Source: Bathymodiolus brooksi
Lineage: Eukaryota > Mollusca > Bivalvia > Mytilida > Modiolidae
NCBI GenBank assembly: GCA_963680875.1
Contig: OY804584.1
Span: 93,432,031 to 93,496,030, forward strand
Length of the DNA: 64,000 nt
Direction: 5' to 3'
The translations under genes and the position numbers were made by a program. Below are positions 26,401-39,514 of this stretch, piece by piece. Under the pieces are notes generated by a model that did not search any database, was not told the DNA's origin, and was given only the letters and a program-made list of their open reading frames with translations. Position 1 is the first letter of the stretch. Each line of letters begins with the position of its first letter.

Positions 26401-27129
26401 TTATAAACTTAGGTGACAACACGGACCAGAGCTAGCTTATAAACTTAGATGAAAACACCGACCAGAGCTAGCTAATAAACTTAGGTGAAAACACGGACCT
26501 GAGCTAGCTTATAAACTTAAGTGAAAACACGGACCAGAGCTAGCTTATAAACTTAAGTGAAAACACGGACCAGAGCTAGCTTATAAACGTAGGTGAAAAC
26601 ACGGACCAGAGCTAGCTTATAAACTTAGGTGACAACACGGACCAGAGCTAGCTTATAAACTTAGGTGAAAACACGGACCAGAGCTAGCTTATAAACTTAG
26701 GTGAAAACACGGACCAGAGCTAGCCTATAAACGTAGGTGAAAACACGGCCCAGAGCTAGCTTATAAACTTAAGTGAAAACACGGACCAGAGCCAGCTTGT
26801 AAACGTAGGTGAAAACACGGACCAGAGCTAGCTTATAGACTTAGGTGAAAGCACGGACCAGAGCTAGCTTATAAACTTAGGTGACAACAGGACCAGAGCT
26901 AGCTTATAAACTTAGGTGACAACACGGACCAGAGCTAGCTTATAAACTTAGGTGACAACACGGACCAGAGCTACCTTATAAACTTAGGTGACAACACGGA
27001 CCAGAGCTAGCTTATAAACTTAGGTGAAAACACGGACCAGAGCTAGCTTATAAACTTGGGTGAAAACACGGACCTGAGCTAGCTTATAAACTTAAGTGAA
27101 AACACGGACCAGAGCTAGCTTATAAACTT

Positions 27130-30100
27130 AAGTGAAAACACGGAGCAGAGCTAGCTTATAAACTTAAGTGAAAACACGGACCAGAGCTAGCTTATAAACT
27201 TAAGTGAAGACACGGACCAGAGCTAGCTTATAAACGTAGGTGAAAACACGGACCATAGCTAGCTTATAAACTTAAGTGAAAACACGGACCAGAGCTAGCT
27301 TATAAACTTAAGTGAAAACACGAACCTGAGCTAGCTTATAAACTTAAGTGAAAACACGGACCAGAGCTAGCTTATAAACTTAAGTGAAAACACGGACCAG
27401 AGCTAGCTTATAAACTTAAGTGAAACACGGACCATAGCTAGCTTATAAACGTAGGTGAAAACACGGACCAGAGCTAGCTTATAAACTTAAGTGAAAACAC
27501 GGACCTGAGCTAGCTTATAAACTTAAGCGAAAACACGGACCTGAGCTAGCTTATACACTTAAGTGAAAACACGGACCTGAGCTAGCTTATAAACTTAGGT
27601 GAAAACACGGACCTGAGCTAGCTTATAAACTTAGGTGACAACACGGACCAGAGCTAGCTTATAAACTTAGATGAAAACACCGACCAGAGCTAGCTAATAA
27701 ACTTAAGTGAAAACACGGACCTGAGCTAGCTTATAAACTTAAGTGAAAACACGGACCAGAGCTAGCTTATAAACTTAAGTGAAAACACGGAGCAGAGCTA
27801 GCTTATAAACTTAAGTGAAAACACGGACCAGAGCTAGCTTATAAACTTAAGTGAAAACACGGACCAGAGCTAGCTTATAAACTTAAGTGAAAACACGGAC
27901 CAGAGCTAGCTTATAAACTTAGGTGAAAACATGGACCTGAGCTAGCTTATAAACTTAAGTGAAAACACGGACCAGAGCTAGCTTATAAACTTAAGTGAAA
28001 ACACGGACCAGAGCTAGCTTATAAACGTAGGTGAAAACACGGACCAGAGCTAGCTTATAAACTTAAGCGAAAACACGGACCTGAGCTAGCTTATAAACTT
28101 AAGTGAAAACACGGACCAGAGCTAGCTTATAAACTTAAGTGAAAACACGGACCAGAGCTATCTTATAAACTTAGGTGAAAACACGGACCTGAGCTAGCTT
28201 ATAAACTTAGGTGAAAACACGGACCAGAGCTAGCTTATAAACGTAGATGAAAAGATGGACCAGAGCTAGCTTATAAACTTAGGTGAAAACATGGACCAGA
28301 GCTAGCTTATAAACTTAGGTGAAAACACGGACCAGAGCTAGCTTATAAACGTAGGTGAAAACACGGACCAGAGCTAGCTTATAAACTTAAGTGAAAACAC
28401 GGACCAGAGCTAGCTTATAAACTTTGGTGAAAACACGGACCAGTGCTAGCTTATAAACTTAGGTGACAACATGGACCAGAGCTAGCTTATAAACTTAGGT
28501 GACAACACGGACCAGAGCTAGCTTATAAACTTAGGTGACAACACGGACCAGAGCTAGCTTATACACTTGGGTGACAACACGGACCAGAGCTAGCTTATAG
28601 ACTTAGGTGAAAACACGGAGCAGAGCTAGCTTATAAACTTAGGTGAAAACACGGACCAGAGCTAGCTAATAAACTTAGGTGAAAACACGGACCGGAGCTA
28701 GCTTATAAACTTAGGTGAAAGCACGGACCTGAGCTAGCTTATAAACTTAGGTGAAAACATGGACCAGAGCTAGCTTATAAACTTAGGTGAAAACACGAAC
28801 CAGAGCTAGCTTATAAACTTAAGTGAAAACACGGACCTGAGCTAGCTTATAAACTTAAGTGAAAACACGGACCATAGCTAGCTTATAAACTTAAGTGAAA
28901 ACACGGACCTGAGCTAGCTTATAAACTTAGGTGAAAATACGGACCAGAGCTAGCTTATAAACCTAGGTGAAAACACGGACCAGAGCTAGCTTATAAACTT
29001 AGGTGACACCACGGACCAGAGCTAGCTTATAAACTTAGGTGACAACACGGACCAGAGCTAGCTTATAAACTTAAGTGAACACACGGACCTGAGCTAGCTT
29101 ATAAACTTAAGTGAAAACACGGACGTGAGCTAGCTTATAAACTTAAGTGAAAACACGGACCAGAGTTAGCTTATAAACTTAAGTGAAATCACGGACCAGA
29201 GCTAGCTTATAAACTTAGGTGAAAACACGGACCTGAGCTAGCTTATAAACTTAGGTGACAACACGGACCAGAGCTAGCTTATAAACGTAGGTGAAAACAC
29301 GGACCAGAGCTAGCTTATAAACTTAAGTGAAAACACGGACCAGAGCTAGCTTGTAAACGTAGGTGAAAACACGGACCAGAGCTAGCTTATAAACTTAAGT
29401 GAAAACACGGTCCAGAGCTAACTTATAAACTTAAGTGAAAACACGGACCAGAGCTAGCTTATAAACTTAGGTGAAAACACGGACCAGAGCTAGCTTGTAA
29501 ACGTAGGTGAAAACACGGACCAGAGCTAGCTTATAAACTTAAGTGAAAACACGGTCCAGAGCTAACTTATAAACTTAACTGAAAACACGGACCAGAGCTA
29601 GCTTATAAACTTAGGTGAAAACACGGACCAGAGCTAGCTTATAAACTTAGGTGAAAAAACGGACCAGAGCTAGCCTATAAACGTAGGTGAAAACACGGCC
29701 CAGAGCTAGCTTATAAACTTAAGTGAAAACACGGACCAGAGCCAGCTTGTAAACGTAGGTGAAAACACGGACCAGAGCTAGCTTATAGACTTAGGTGAAA
29801 ACACGGACCAGAGCTAGCTTATAAACTTAGGTGACAACACGGACCAGAGCTAGCTTATAAACTTAGGTGACAACACGGACCAGAGCTAGCTTATAAACTT
29901 AGGTGACAACACGGACCAGAGCTAGCTTATAAACTTAGGTGACAACACGGACCAGAGCTACCTTATAAACTTAGGTGACAACACGGACCAGAGTTAGCTT
30001 ATAAACTTAGGTGAAAACACGGACCAGAGCTAGCTTATAAACTTGGGTGAAAACACGGACCTGAGCTAGCTTATAAACTTAAGTGAAAACACGGACCAGA

Positions 30101-31123
30101 GCTAGCTTATAAACTTAAGTGAAAACACGGAGCAGAGCTAGCTTATAAACTTAAGTGAAAACACGGACCAGAGCTAGCTTATAAACTTAAGTGAAGACAC
30201 GGACCAGAGCTAGCTTATAAACGTAGGTGAAAACACGGACCAGAGCTAGCTTATAAACTTAAGTGAAAACACGAACCTGAGCTAGCTTATAAACTTAAGT
30301 GAAAACACGGACCAGAGCTAGCTTATAAACTTAAGTGAAAACACGGACCAGAGCTAGCTTATAAACTTAAGTGAAACACGGACCATAGCTAGCTTATAAA
30401 CGTAGGTGAAAACACGGACCAGAGCTAGCTTATAAACTTAAGTGAAAACACGGACCTGAGCTAGCTTATAAACTTAAGCGAAAACACGGACCTGAGCTAG
30501 CTTATACACTTAAGTGAAAACACGAACCTGAGCTAGCTTATAAACTTAGGTGAAAACACGGACCTGAGCTAGCTTATAAACTTAGGTGACAACACGGACC
30601 AGAGCTAGCTTATAAACTTAGATGAAAACACCGACCAGAGCTAGCTAATAAACTTAAGTGAAAACACGGACCTGAGCTAGCTTATAAACTTAAGTGAAAA
30701 CACGGACCAGAGCTAGCTTATAAACTTAAGTGAAAACACGGAGCAGAGCTAGCTTATAAACTTAAGTGAAAACACGGACCAGAGCTAGCTTATAAACTTA
30801 AGTGAAAACACGGACCAGAGCTAGCTTATAAACTTAAGTGAAAACACGGACCAGAGCTAGCTTATAAACTTAGGTGAAAACATGGACCTGAGCTAGCTTA
30901 TAAACTTAAGTGAAAACACGGACCAGAGCTAGCTTATAAACTTAAGTGAAAACACGGACCAGAGCTAGCTTATAAACGTAGGTGAAAACACGGACCAGAG
31001 CTAGCTTATAAACTTAAGCGAAAACACGGACCTGAGCTAGCTTATAAACTTAAGTGAAAACACGGACCAGAGCTAGCTTATAAACTTAAGTGAAAACACG
31101 GACCAGAGCTAGCTTATAAACTT
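27130..31123. repeat. Triplicated B-tail/C-head unit, copy 1 (3,994 bp)
   Basis: Opens at an AAGTG monomer leading into CACGGAGC and recurs at 31124 (offset 3,994) and 34938. It spans the end of a B block and most of a C block, so tandem amplification of this unit created the extra C blocks of cycle 2. All three copies share the rare GTGAAAAAACGG (29651, 33645, 37459) and GAGTTAGC after a GCTACC monomer. CCGGAGC near 28,693 is private to this copy. Confidence 0.85.
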
Positions 31124-32749
31124 AAGTGAAAACACGGAGCAGAGCTAGCTTATAAACTTAAGTGAAAACACGGACCAGAGCTAGCTTATAAACTTAAGTG
31201 AAGACACGGACCAGAGCTAGCTTATAAACGTAGGTGAAAACACGGACCATAGCTAGCTTATAAACTTAAGTGAAAACACGGACCAGAGCTAGCTTATAAA
31301 CTTAAGTGAAAACACGAACCTGAGCTAGCTTATAAACTTAAGTGAAAACACGGACCAGAGCTAGCTTATAAACTTAAGTGAAAACACGGACCAGAGCTAG
31401 CTTATAAACTTAAGTGAAACACGGACCATAGCTAGCTTATAAACGTAGGTGAAAACACGGACCAGAGCTAGCTTATAAACTTAAGTGAAAACACGGACCT
31501 GAGCTAGCTTATAAACTTAAGCGAAAACACGGACCTGAGCTAGCTTATACACTTAAGTGAAAACACGGACCTGAGCTAGCTTATAAACTTAGGTGAAAAC
31601 ACGGACCTGAGCTAGCTTATAAACTTAGGTGACAACACGGACCAGAGCTAGCTTATAAACTTAGATGAAAACACCGACCAGAGCTAGCTAATAAACTTAA
31701 GTGAAAACACGGACCTGAGCTAGCTTATAAACTTAAGTGAAAACACGGACCAGAGCTAGCTTATAAACTTAAGTGAAAACACGGAGCAGAGCTAGCTTAT
31801 AAACTTAAGTGAAAACACGGACCAGAGCTAGCTTATAAACTTAAGTGAAAACACGGACCAGAGCTAGCTTATAAACTTAAGTGAAAACACGGACCAGAGC
31901 TAGCTTATAAACTTAGGTGAAAACATGGACCTGAGCTAGCTTATAAACTTAAGTGAAAACACGGACCAGAGCTAGCTTATAAACTTAAGTGAAAACACGG
32001 ACCAGAGCTAGCTTATAAACGTAGGTGAAAACACGGACCAGAGCTAGCTTATAAACTTAAGCGAAAACACGGACCTGAGCTAGCTTATAAACTTAAGTGA
32101 AAACACGGACCAGAGCTAGCTTATAAACTTAAGTGAAAACACGGACCAGAGCTATCTTATAAACTTAGGTGAAAACACGGACCTGAGCTAGCTTATAAAC
32201 TTAGGTGAAAACACGGACCAGAGCTAGCTTATAAACGTAGATGAAAAGATGGACCAGAGCTAGCTTATAAACTTAGGTGAAAACATGGACCAGAGCTAGC
32301 TTATAAACTTAGGTGAAAACACGGACCAGAGCTAGCTTATAAACGTAGGTGAAAACACGGACCAGAGCTAGCTTATAAACTTAAGTGAAAACACGGACCA
32401 GAGCTAGCTTATAAACTTTGGTGAAAACACGGACCAGTGCTAGCTTATAAACTTAGGTGACAACATGGACCAGAGCTAGCTTATAAACTTAGGTGACAAC
32501 ACGGACCAGAGCTAGCTTATAAACTTAGGTGACAACACGGACCAGAGCTAGCTTATACACTTGGGTGACAACACGGACCAGAGCTAGCTTATAGACTTAG
32601 GTGAAAACACGGAGCAGAGCTAGCTTATAAACTTAGGTGAAAACACGGACCAGAGCTAGCTAATAAACTTAGGTGAAAACACGGACCTGAGCTAGCTTAT
32701 AAACTTAGGTGAAAGCACGGACCTGAGCTAGCTTATAAACTTAGGTGAA
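28756..32749. repeat. C-type HOR block, copy 2, with appended B tail
   Basis: Short-monomer markers at 30371 and 31414. The first, 1,615 bp from the anchor, is the C marker. The second belongs to the B tail joined at 31124. The spacing of 3,994 bp to the next anchor is the triplication unit length. Confidence 0.78.
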
Positions 32750-34937
32750 AACATGGACCAGAGCTAGCTTATAAACTTAGGTGAAAACACGAACCAGAGC
32801 TAGCTTATAAACTTAAGTGAAAACACGGACCTGAGCTAGCTTATAAACTTAAGTGAAAACACGGACCATAGCTAGCTTATAAACTTAAGTGAAAACACGG
32901 ACCTGAGCTAGCTTATAAACTTAGGTGAAAATACGGACCAGAGCTAGCTTATAAACCTAGGTGAAAACACGGACCAGAGCTAGCTTATAAACTTAGGTGA
33001 CACCACGGACCAGAGCTAGCTTATAAACTTAGGTGACAACACGGACCAGAGCTAGCTTATAAACTTAAGTGAACACACGGACCTGAGCTAGCTTATAAAC
33101 TTAAGTGAAAACACGGACGTGAGCTAGCTTATAAACTTAAGTGAAAACACGGACCAGAGTTAGCTTATAAACTTAAGTGAAATCACGGACCAGAGCTAGC
33201 TTATAAACTTAGGTGAAAACACGGACCTGAGCTAGCTTATAAACTTAGGTGACAACACGGACCAGAGCTAGCTTATAAACGTAGGTGAAAACACGGACCA
33301 GAGCTAGCTTATAAACTTAAGTGAAAACACGGACCAGAGCTAGCTTGTAAACGTAGGTGAAAACACGGACCAGAGCTAGCTTATAAACTTAAGTGAAAAC
33401 ACGGTCCAGAGCTAACTTATAAACTTAAGTGAAAACACGGACCAGAGCTAGCTTATAAACTTAGGTGAAAACACGGACCAGAGCTAGCTTGTAAACGTAG
33501 GTGAAAACACGGACCAGAGCTAGCTTATAAACTTAAGTGAAAACACGGTCCAGAGCTAACTTATAAACTTAACTGAAAACACGGACCAGAGCTAGCTTAT
33601 AAACTTAGGTGAAAACACGGACCAGAGCTAGCTTATAAACTTAGGTGAAAAAACGGACCAGAGCTAGCCTATAAACGTAGGTGAAAACACGGCCCAGAGC
33701 TAGCTTATAAACTTAAGTGAAAACACGGACCAGAGCCAGCTTGTAAACGTAGGTGAAAACACGGACCAGAGCTAGCTTATAGACTTAGGTGAAAACACGG
33801 ACCAGAGCTAGCTTATAAACTTAGGTGACAACACGGACCAGAGCTAGCTTATAAACTTAGGTGACAACACGGACCAGAGCTAGCTTATAAACTTAGGTGA
33901 CAACACGGACCAGAGCTAGCTTATAAACTTAGGTGACAACACGGACCAGAGCTACCTTATAAACTTAGGTGACAACACGGACCAGAGTTAGCTTATAAAC
34001 TTAGGTGAAAACACGGACCAGAGCTAGCTTATAAACTTAAGTGAAAACACGGACCAGAGCTAGCTTATAAACTTAAGTGAAGACACGGACCAGAGCTAGC
34101 TTATAAACGTAGGTGAAAACACGGACCAGAGCTAGCTTATAAACTTAAGTGAAAACACGAACCTGAGCTAGCTTATAAACTTAAGTGAAAACACGGACCA
34201 GAGCTAGCTTATAAACTTAAGTGAAAACACGGACCAGAGCTAGCTTATAAACTTAAGTGAAACACGGACCATAGCTAGCTTATAAACGTAGGTGAAAACA
34301 CGGACCAGAGCTAGCTTATAAACTTAAGTGAAAACACGGACCTGAGCTAGCTTATAAACTTAAGCGAAAACACGGACCTGAGCTAGCTTATACACTTAAG
34401 TGAAAACACGAACCTGAGCTAGCTTATAAACTTAGGTGAAAACACGGACCTGAGCTAGCTTATAAACTTAGGTGACAACACGGACCAGAGCTAGCTTATA
34501 AACTTAGATGAAAACACCGACCAGAGCTAGCTAATAAACTTAAGTGAAAACACGGACCTGAGCTAGCTTATAAACTTAAGTGAAAACACGGACCAGAGCT
34601 AGCTTATAAACTTAAGTGAAAACACGGAGCAGAGCTAGCTTATAAACTTAAGTGAAAACACGGACCAGAGCTAGCTTATAAACTTAAGTGAAAACACGGA
34701 CCAGAGCTAGCTTATAAACTTAAGTGAAAACACGGACCAGAGCTAGCTTATAAACTTAAGTGAAAACACGGACCAGAGCTAGCTTATAAACGTAGGTGAA
34801 AACACGGACCAGAGCTAGCTTATAAACTTAAGCGAAAACACGGACCTGAGCTAGCTTATAAACTTAAGTGAAAACACGGACCAGAGCTAGCTTATAAACT
34901 TAAGTGAAAACACGGACCAGAGCTAGCTTATAAACTT
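31124..34937. repeat. Triplicated unit, copy 2 (3,814 bp, five monomers lost)
   Basis: 180 bp shorter than copy 1. Three monomers are missing near 34,030, where the CTTGGG/CCTGAGC/GGAGC group is absent. Two are missing near 34,745, where the CATGGACCTG monomer is absent. Otherwise collinear. Confidence 0.82.
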
Positions 34938-36563
34938 AAGTGAAAACACGGAGCAGAGCTAGCTTATAAACTTAAGTGAAAACACGGACCAGAGCTAGCT
35001 TATAAACTTAAGTGAAGACACGGACCAGAGCTAGCTTATAAACGTAGGTGAAAACACGGACCATAGCTAGCTTATAAACTTAAGTGAAAACACGGACCAG
35101 AGCTAGCTTATAAACTTAAGTGAAAACACGAACCTGAGCTAGCTTATAAACTTAAGTGAAAACACGGACCAGAGCTAGCTTATAAACTTAAGTGAAAACA
35201 CGGACCAGAGCTAGCTTATAAACTTAAGTGAAACACGGACCATAGCTAGCTTATAAACGTAGGTGAAAACACGGACCAGAGCTAGCTTATAAACTTAAGT
35301 GAAAACACGGACCTGAGCTAGCTTATAAACTTAAGCGAAAACACGGACCTGAGCTAGCTTATACACTTAAGTGAAAACACGGACCTGAGCTAGCTTATAA
35401 ACTTAGGTGAAAACACGGACCTGAGCTAGCTTATAAACTTAGGTGACAACACGGACCAGAGCTAGCTTATAAACTTAGATGAAAACACCGACCAGAGCTA
35501 GCTAATAAACTTAAGTGAAAACACGGACCTGAGCTAGCTTATAAACTTAAGTGAAAACACGGACCAGAGCTAGCTTATAAACTTAAGTGAAAACACGGAG
35601 CAGAGCTAGCTTATAAACTTAAGTGAAAACACGGACCAGAGCTAGCTTATAAACTTAAGTGAAAACACGGACCAGAGCTAGCTTATAAACTTAAGTGAAA
35701 ACACGGACCAGAGCTAGCTTATAAACTTAGGTGAAAACATGGACCTGAGCTAGCTTATAAACTTAAGTGAAAACACGGACCAGAGCTAGCTTATAAACTT
35801 AAGTGAAAACACGGACCAGAGCTAGCTTATAAACGTAGGTGAAAACACGGACCAGAGCTAGCTTATAAACTTAAGCGAAAACACGGACCTGAGCTAGCTT
35901 ATAAACTTAAGTGAAAACACGGACCAGAGCTAGCTTATAAACTTAAGTGAAAACACGGACCAGAGCTATCTTATAAACTTAGGTGAAAACACGGACCTGA
36001 GCTAGCTTATAAACTTAGGTGAAAACACGGACCAGAGCTAGCTTATAAACGTAGATGAAAAGATGGACCAGAGCTAGCTTATAAACTTAGGTGAAAACAT
36101 GGACCAGAGCTAGCTTATAAACTTAGGTGAAAACACGGACCAGAGCTAGCTTATAAACGTAGGTGAAAACACGGACCAGAGCTAGCTTATAAACTTAAGT
36201 GAAAACACGGACCAGAGCTAGCTTATAAACTTTGGTGAAAACACGGACCAGTGCTAGCTTATAAACTTAGGTGACAACATGGACCAGAGCTAGCTTATAA
36301 ACTTAGGTGACAACACGGACCAGAGCTAGCTTATAAACTTAGGTGACAACACGGACCAGAGCTAGCTTATACACTTGGGTGACAACACGGACCAGAGCTA
36401 GCTTATAGACTTAGGTGAAAACACGGAGCAGAGCTAGCTTATAAACTTAGGTGAAAACACGGACCAGAGCTAGCTAATAAACTTAGGTGAAAACACGGAC
36501 CTGAGCTAGCTTATAAACTTAGGTGAAAGCACGGACCTGAGCTAGCTTATAAACTTAGGTGAA
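32750..36563. repeat. C-type HOR block, copy 3, with appended B tail
   Basis: 3,814 bp. Markers at 34257 and 35228. Same structure as copy 2 minus five monomers. GATGAAAAGATGG monomer at 36054. Confidence 0.78.
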
Positions 36564-38918
36564 AACATGGACCAGAGCTAGCTTATAAACTTAGGTGAAA
36601 ACACGAACCAGAGCTAGCTTATAAACTTAAGTGAAAACACGGACCTGAGCTAGCTTATAAACTTAAGTGAAAACACGGACCATAGCTAGCTTATAAACTT
36701 AAGTGAAAACACGGACCTGAGCTAGCTTATAAACTTAGGTGAAAATACGGACCAGAGCTAGCTTATAAACCTAGGTGAAAACACGGACCAGAGCTAGCTT
36801 ATAAACTTAGGTGACACCACGGACCAGAGCTAGCTTATAAACTTAGGTGACAACACGGACCAGAGCTAGCTTATAAACTTAAGTGAACACACGGACCTGA
36901 GCTAGCTTATAAACTTAAGTGAAAACACGGACGTGAGCTAGCTTATAAACTTAAGTGAAAACACGGACCAGAGTTAGCTTATAAACTTAAGTGAAATCAC
37001 GGACCAGAGCTAGCTTATAAACTTAGGTGAAAACACGGACCTGAGCTAGCTTATAAACTTAGGTGACAACACGGACCAGAGCTAGCTTATAAACGTAGGT
37101 GAAAACACGGACCAGAGCTAGCTTATAAACTTAAGTGAAAACACGGACCAGAGCTAGCTTGTAAACGTAGGTGAAAACACGGACCAGAGCTAGCTTATAA
37201 ACTTAAGTGAAAACACGGTCCAGAGCTAACTTATAAACTTAAGTGAAAACACGGACCAGAGCTAGCTTATAAACTTAGGTGAAAACACGGACCAGAGCTA
37301 GCTTGTAAACGTAGGTGAAAACACGGACCAGAGCTAGCTTATAAACTTAAGTGAAAACACGGTCCAGAGCTAACTTATAAACTTAACTGAAAACACGGAC
37401 CAGAGCTAGCTTATAAACTTAGGTGAAAACACGGACCAGAGCTAGCTTATAAACTTAGGTGAAAAAACGGACCAGAGCTAGCCTATAAACGTAGGTGAAA
37501 ACACGGCCCAGAGCTAGCTTATAAACTTAAGTGAAAACACGGACCAGAGCCAGCTTGTAAACGTAGGTGAAAACACGGACCAGAGCTAGCTTATAGACTT
37601 AGGTGAAAACACGGACCAGAGCTAGCTTATAAACTTAGGTGACAACACGGACCAGAGCTAGCTTATAAACTTAGGTGACAACACGGACCAGAGCTAGCTT
37701 ATAAACTTAGGTGACAACACGGACCAGAGCTAGCTTATAAACTTAGGTGACAACACGGACCAGAGCTACCTTATAAACTTAGGTGACAACACGGACCAGA
37801 GTTAGCTTATAAACTTAGGTGAAAACACGGACCAGAGCTAGCTTATAAACTTGGGTGAAAACACGGACCTGAGCTAGCTTATAAACTTAAGTGAAAACAC
37901 GGACCAGAGCTAGCTTATAAACTTAAGTGAAAACACGGAGCAGAGCTAGCTTATAAACTTAAGTGAAAACACGGACCAGAGCTAGCTTATAAACTTAAGT
38001 GAAGACACGGACCAGAGCTAGCTTATAAACGTAGGTGAAAACACGGACCAGAGCTAGCTTATAAACTTAAGTGAAAACACGAACCTGAGCTAGCTTATAA
38101 ACTTAAGTGAAAACACGGACCAGAGCTAGCTTATAAACTTAAGTGAAAACACGGACCAGAGCTAGCTTATAAACTTAAGTGAAACACGGACCATAGCTAG
38201 CTTATAAACGTAGGTGAAAACACGGACCAGAGCTAGCTTATAAACTTAAGTGAAAACACGGACCTGAGCTAGCTTATAAACTTAAGCGAAAACACGGACC
38301 TGAGCTAGCTTATACACTTAAGTGAAAACACGAACCTGAGCTAGCTTATAAACTTAGGTGAAAACACGGACCTGAGCTAGCTTATAAACTTAGGTGACAA
38401 CACGGACCAGAGCTAGCTTATAAACTTAGATGAAAACACCGACCAGAGCTAGCTAATAAACTTAAGTGAAAACACGGACCTGAGCTAGCTTATAAACTTA
38501 AGTGAAAACACGGACCAGAGCTAGCTTATAAACTTAAGTGAAAACACGGAGCAGAGCTAGCTTATAAACTTAAGTGAAAACACGGACCAGAGCTAGCTTA
38601 TAAACTTAAGTGAAAACACGGAGCAGAGCTAGCTTATAAACTTAAGTGAAAACACGGACCAGAGCTAGCTTATAAACTTAGGTGAAAACATGGACCTGAG
38701 CTAGCTTATAAACTTAAGTGAAAACACGGACCAGAGCTAGCTTATAAACTTAAGTGAAAACACGGACCAGAGCTAGCTTATAAACGTAGGTGAAAACACG
38801 GACCAGAGCTAGCTTATAAACTTAAGCGAAAACACGGACCTGAGCTAGCTTATAAACTTAAGTGAAAACACGGACCAGAGCTAGCTTATAAACTTAAGTG
38901 AAAACACGGACCAGAGCT
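34938..38918. repeat. Triplicated unit, copy 3
   Basis: Collinear with copy 1 at offset 7,808. It diverges near 38,918, where copy 1 goes into the next unit and this copy continues into ordinary C-type sequence (GCTATC, then GATGAAAACATGG at 39005). One GGAGC monomer near 38,612 replaces GGACC. Confidence 0.8.
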
Positions 38919-39514
38919 ATCTTATAAACTTAGGTGAAAACACGGACCTGAGCTAGCTTATAAACTTAGGTGAAAACACGGACCAGAGCTAGCTTATAAA
39001 CGTAGATGAAAACATGGACCAGAGCTAGCTTATAAACTTAGGTGAAAACACGGACCAGAGCTAGCTTATAAACTTAGGTGAAAACACGGACCAGAGCTAG
39101 CTTATAAACGTAGGTGAAAACACGGACCAGAGCTAGCTTATAAACTTAAGTGAAAACACGGACCAGAGCTAGCTTATAAACTTTGGTGAAAACACGGACC
39201 AGTGCTAGCTTATAAACTTAGGTGACAACATGGACCAGAGCTAGCTTATAAACTTAGGTGACAACACGGACCAGAGCTAGCTTATAAACTTAGGTGACAA
39301 CACGGACCAGAGCTAGCTTATACACTTGGGTGACAACACGGACCAGAGCTAGCTTATAGACTTAGGTGAAAACACGGACCAGAGCTAGCTTATAAACTTA
39401 GGTGAAAACACGGACCAGAGCTAGCTAATAAACTTAGGTGAAAACACGGACCTGAGCTAGCTTATAAACTTAGGTGAAAGCACGGACCTGAGCTAGCTTA
39501 TAAACTTAGGTGAA
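36564..39514. repeat. C-type HOR block, copy 4
   Basis: 2,951 bp, equal to the block at 8711 (offset 27,853). Marker at 38179 and GATGAAAACATGG at 39005, both at the same relative positions as in 8711-11661. Confidence 0.8.

Larger units (their letters stand above)
22783..28755. repeat. B-type HOR block, copy 2 (contains 1,295-bp duplication)
   Basis: 5,973 bp, which equals the 4,679-bp B block plus a 1,295-bp tandem duplication minus one base deleted at about 26,889 (GACAACAGGACC). Short-monomer markers at 24903, 26198 (the duplicated one) and 27420. Ends with a GATGAAAAGATGG monomer at 28246. Confidence 0.82.
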
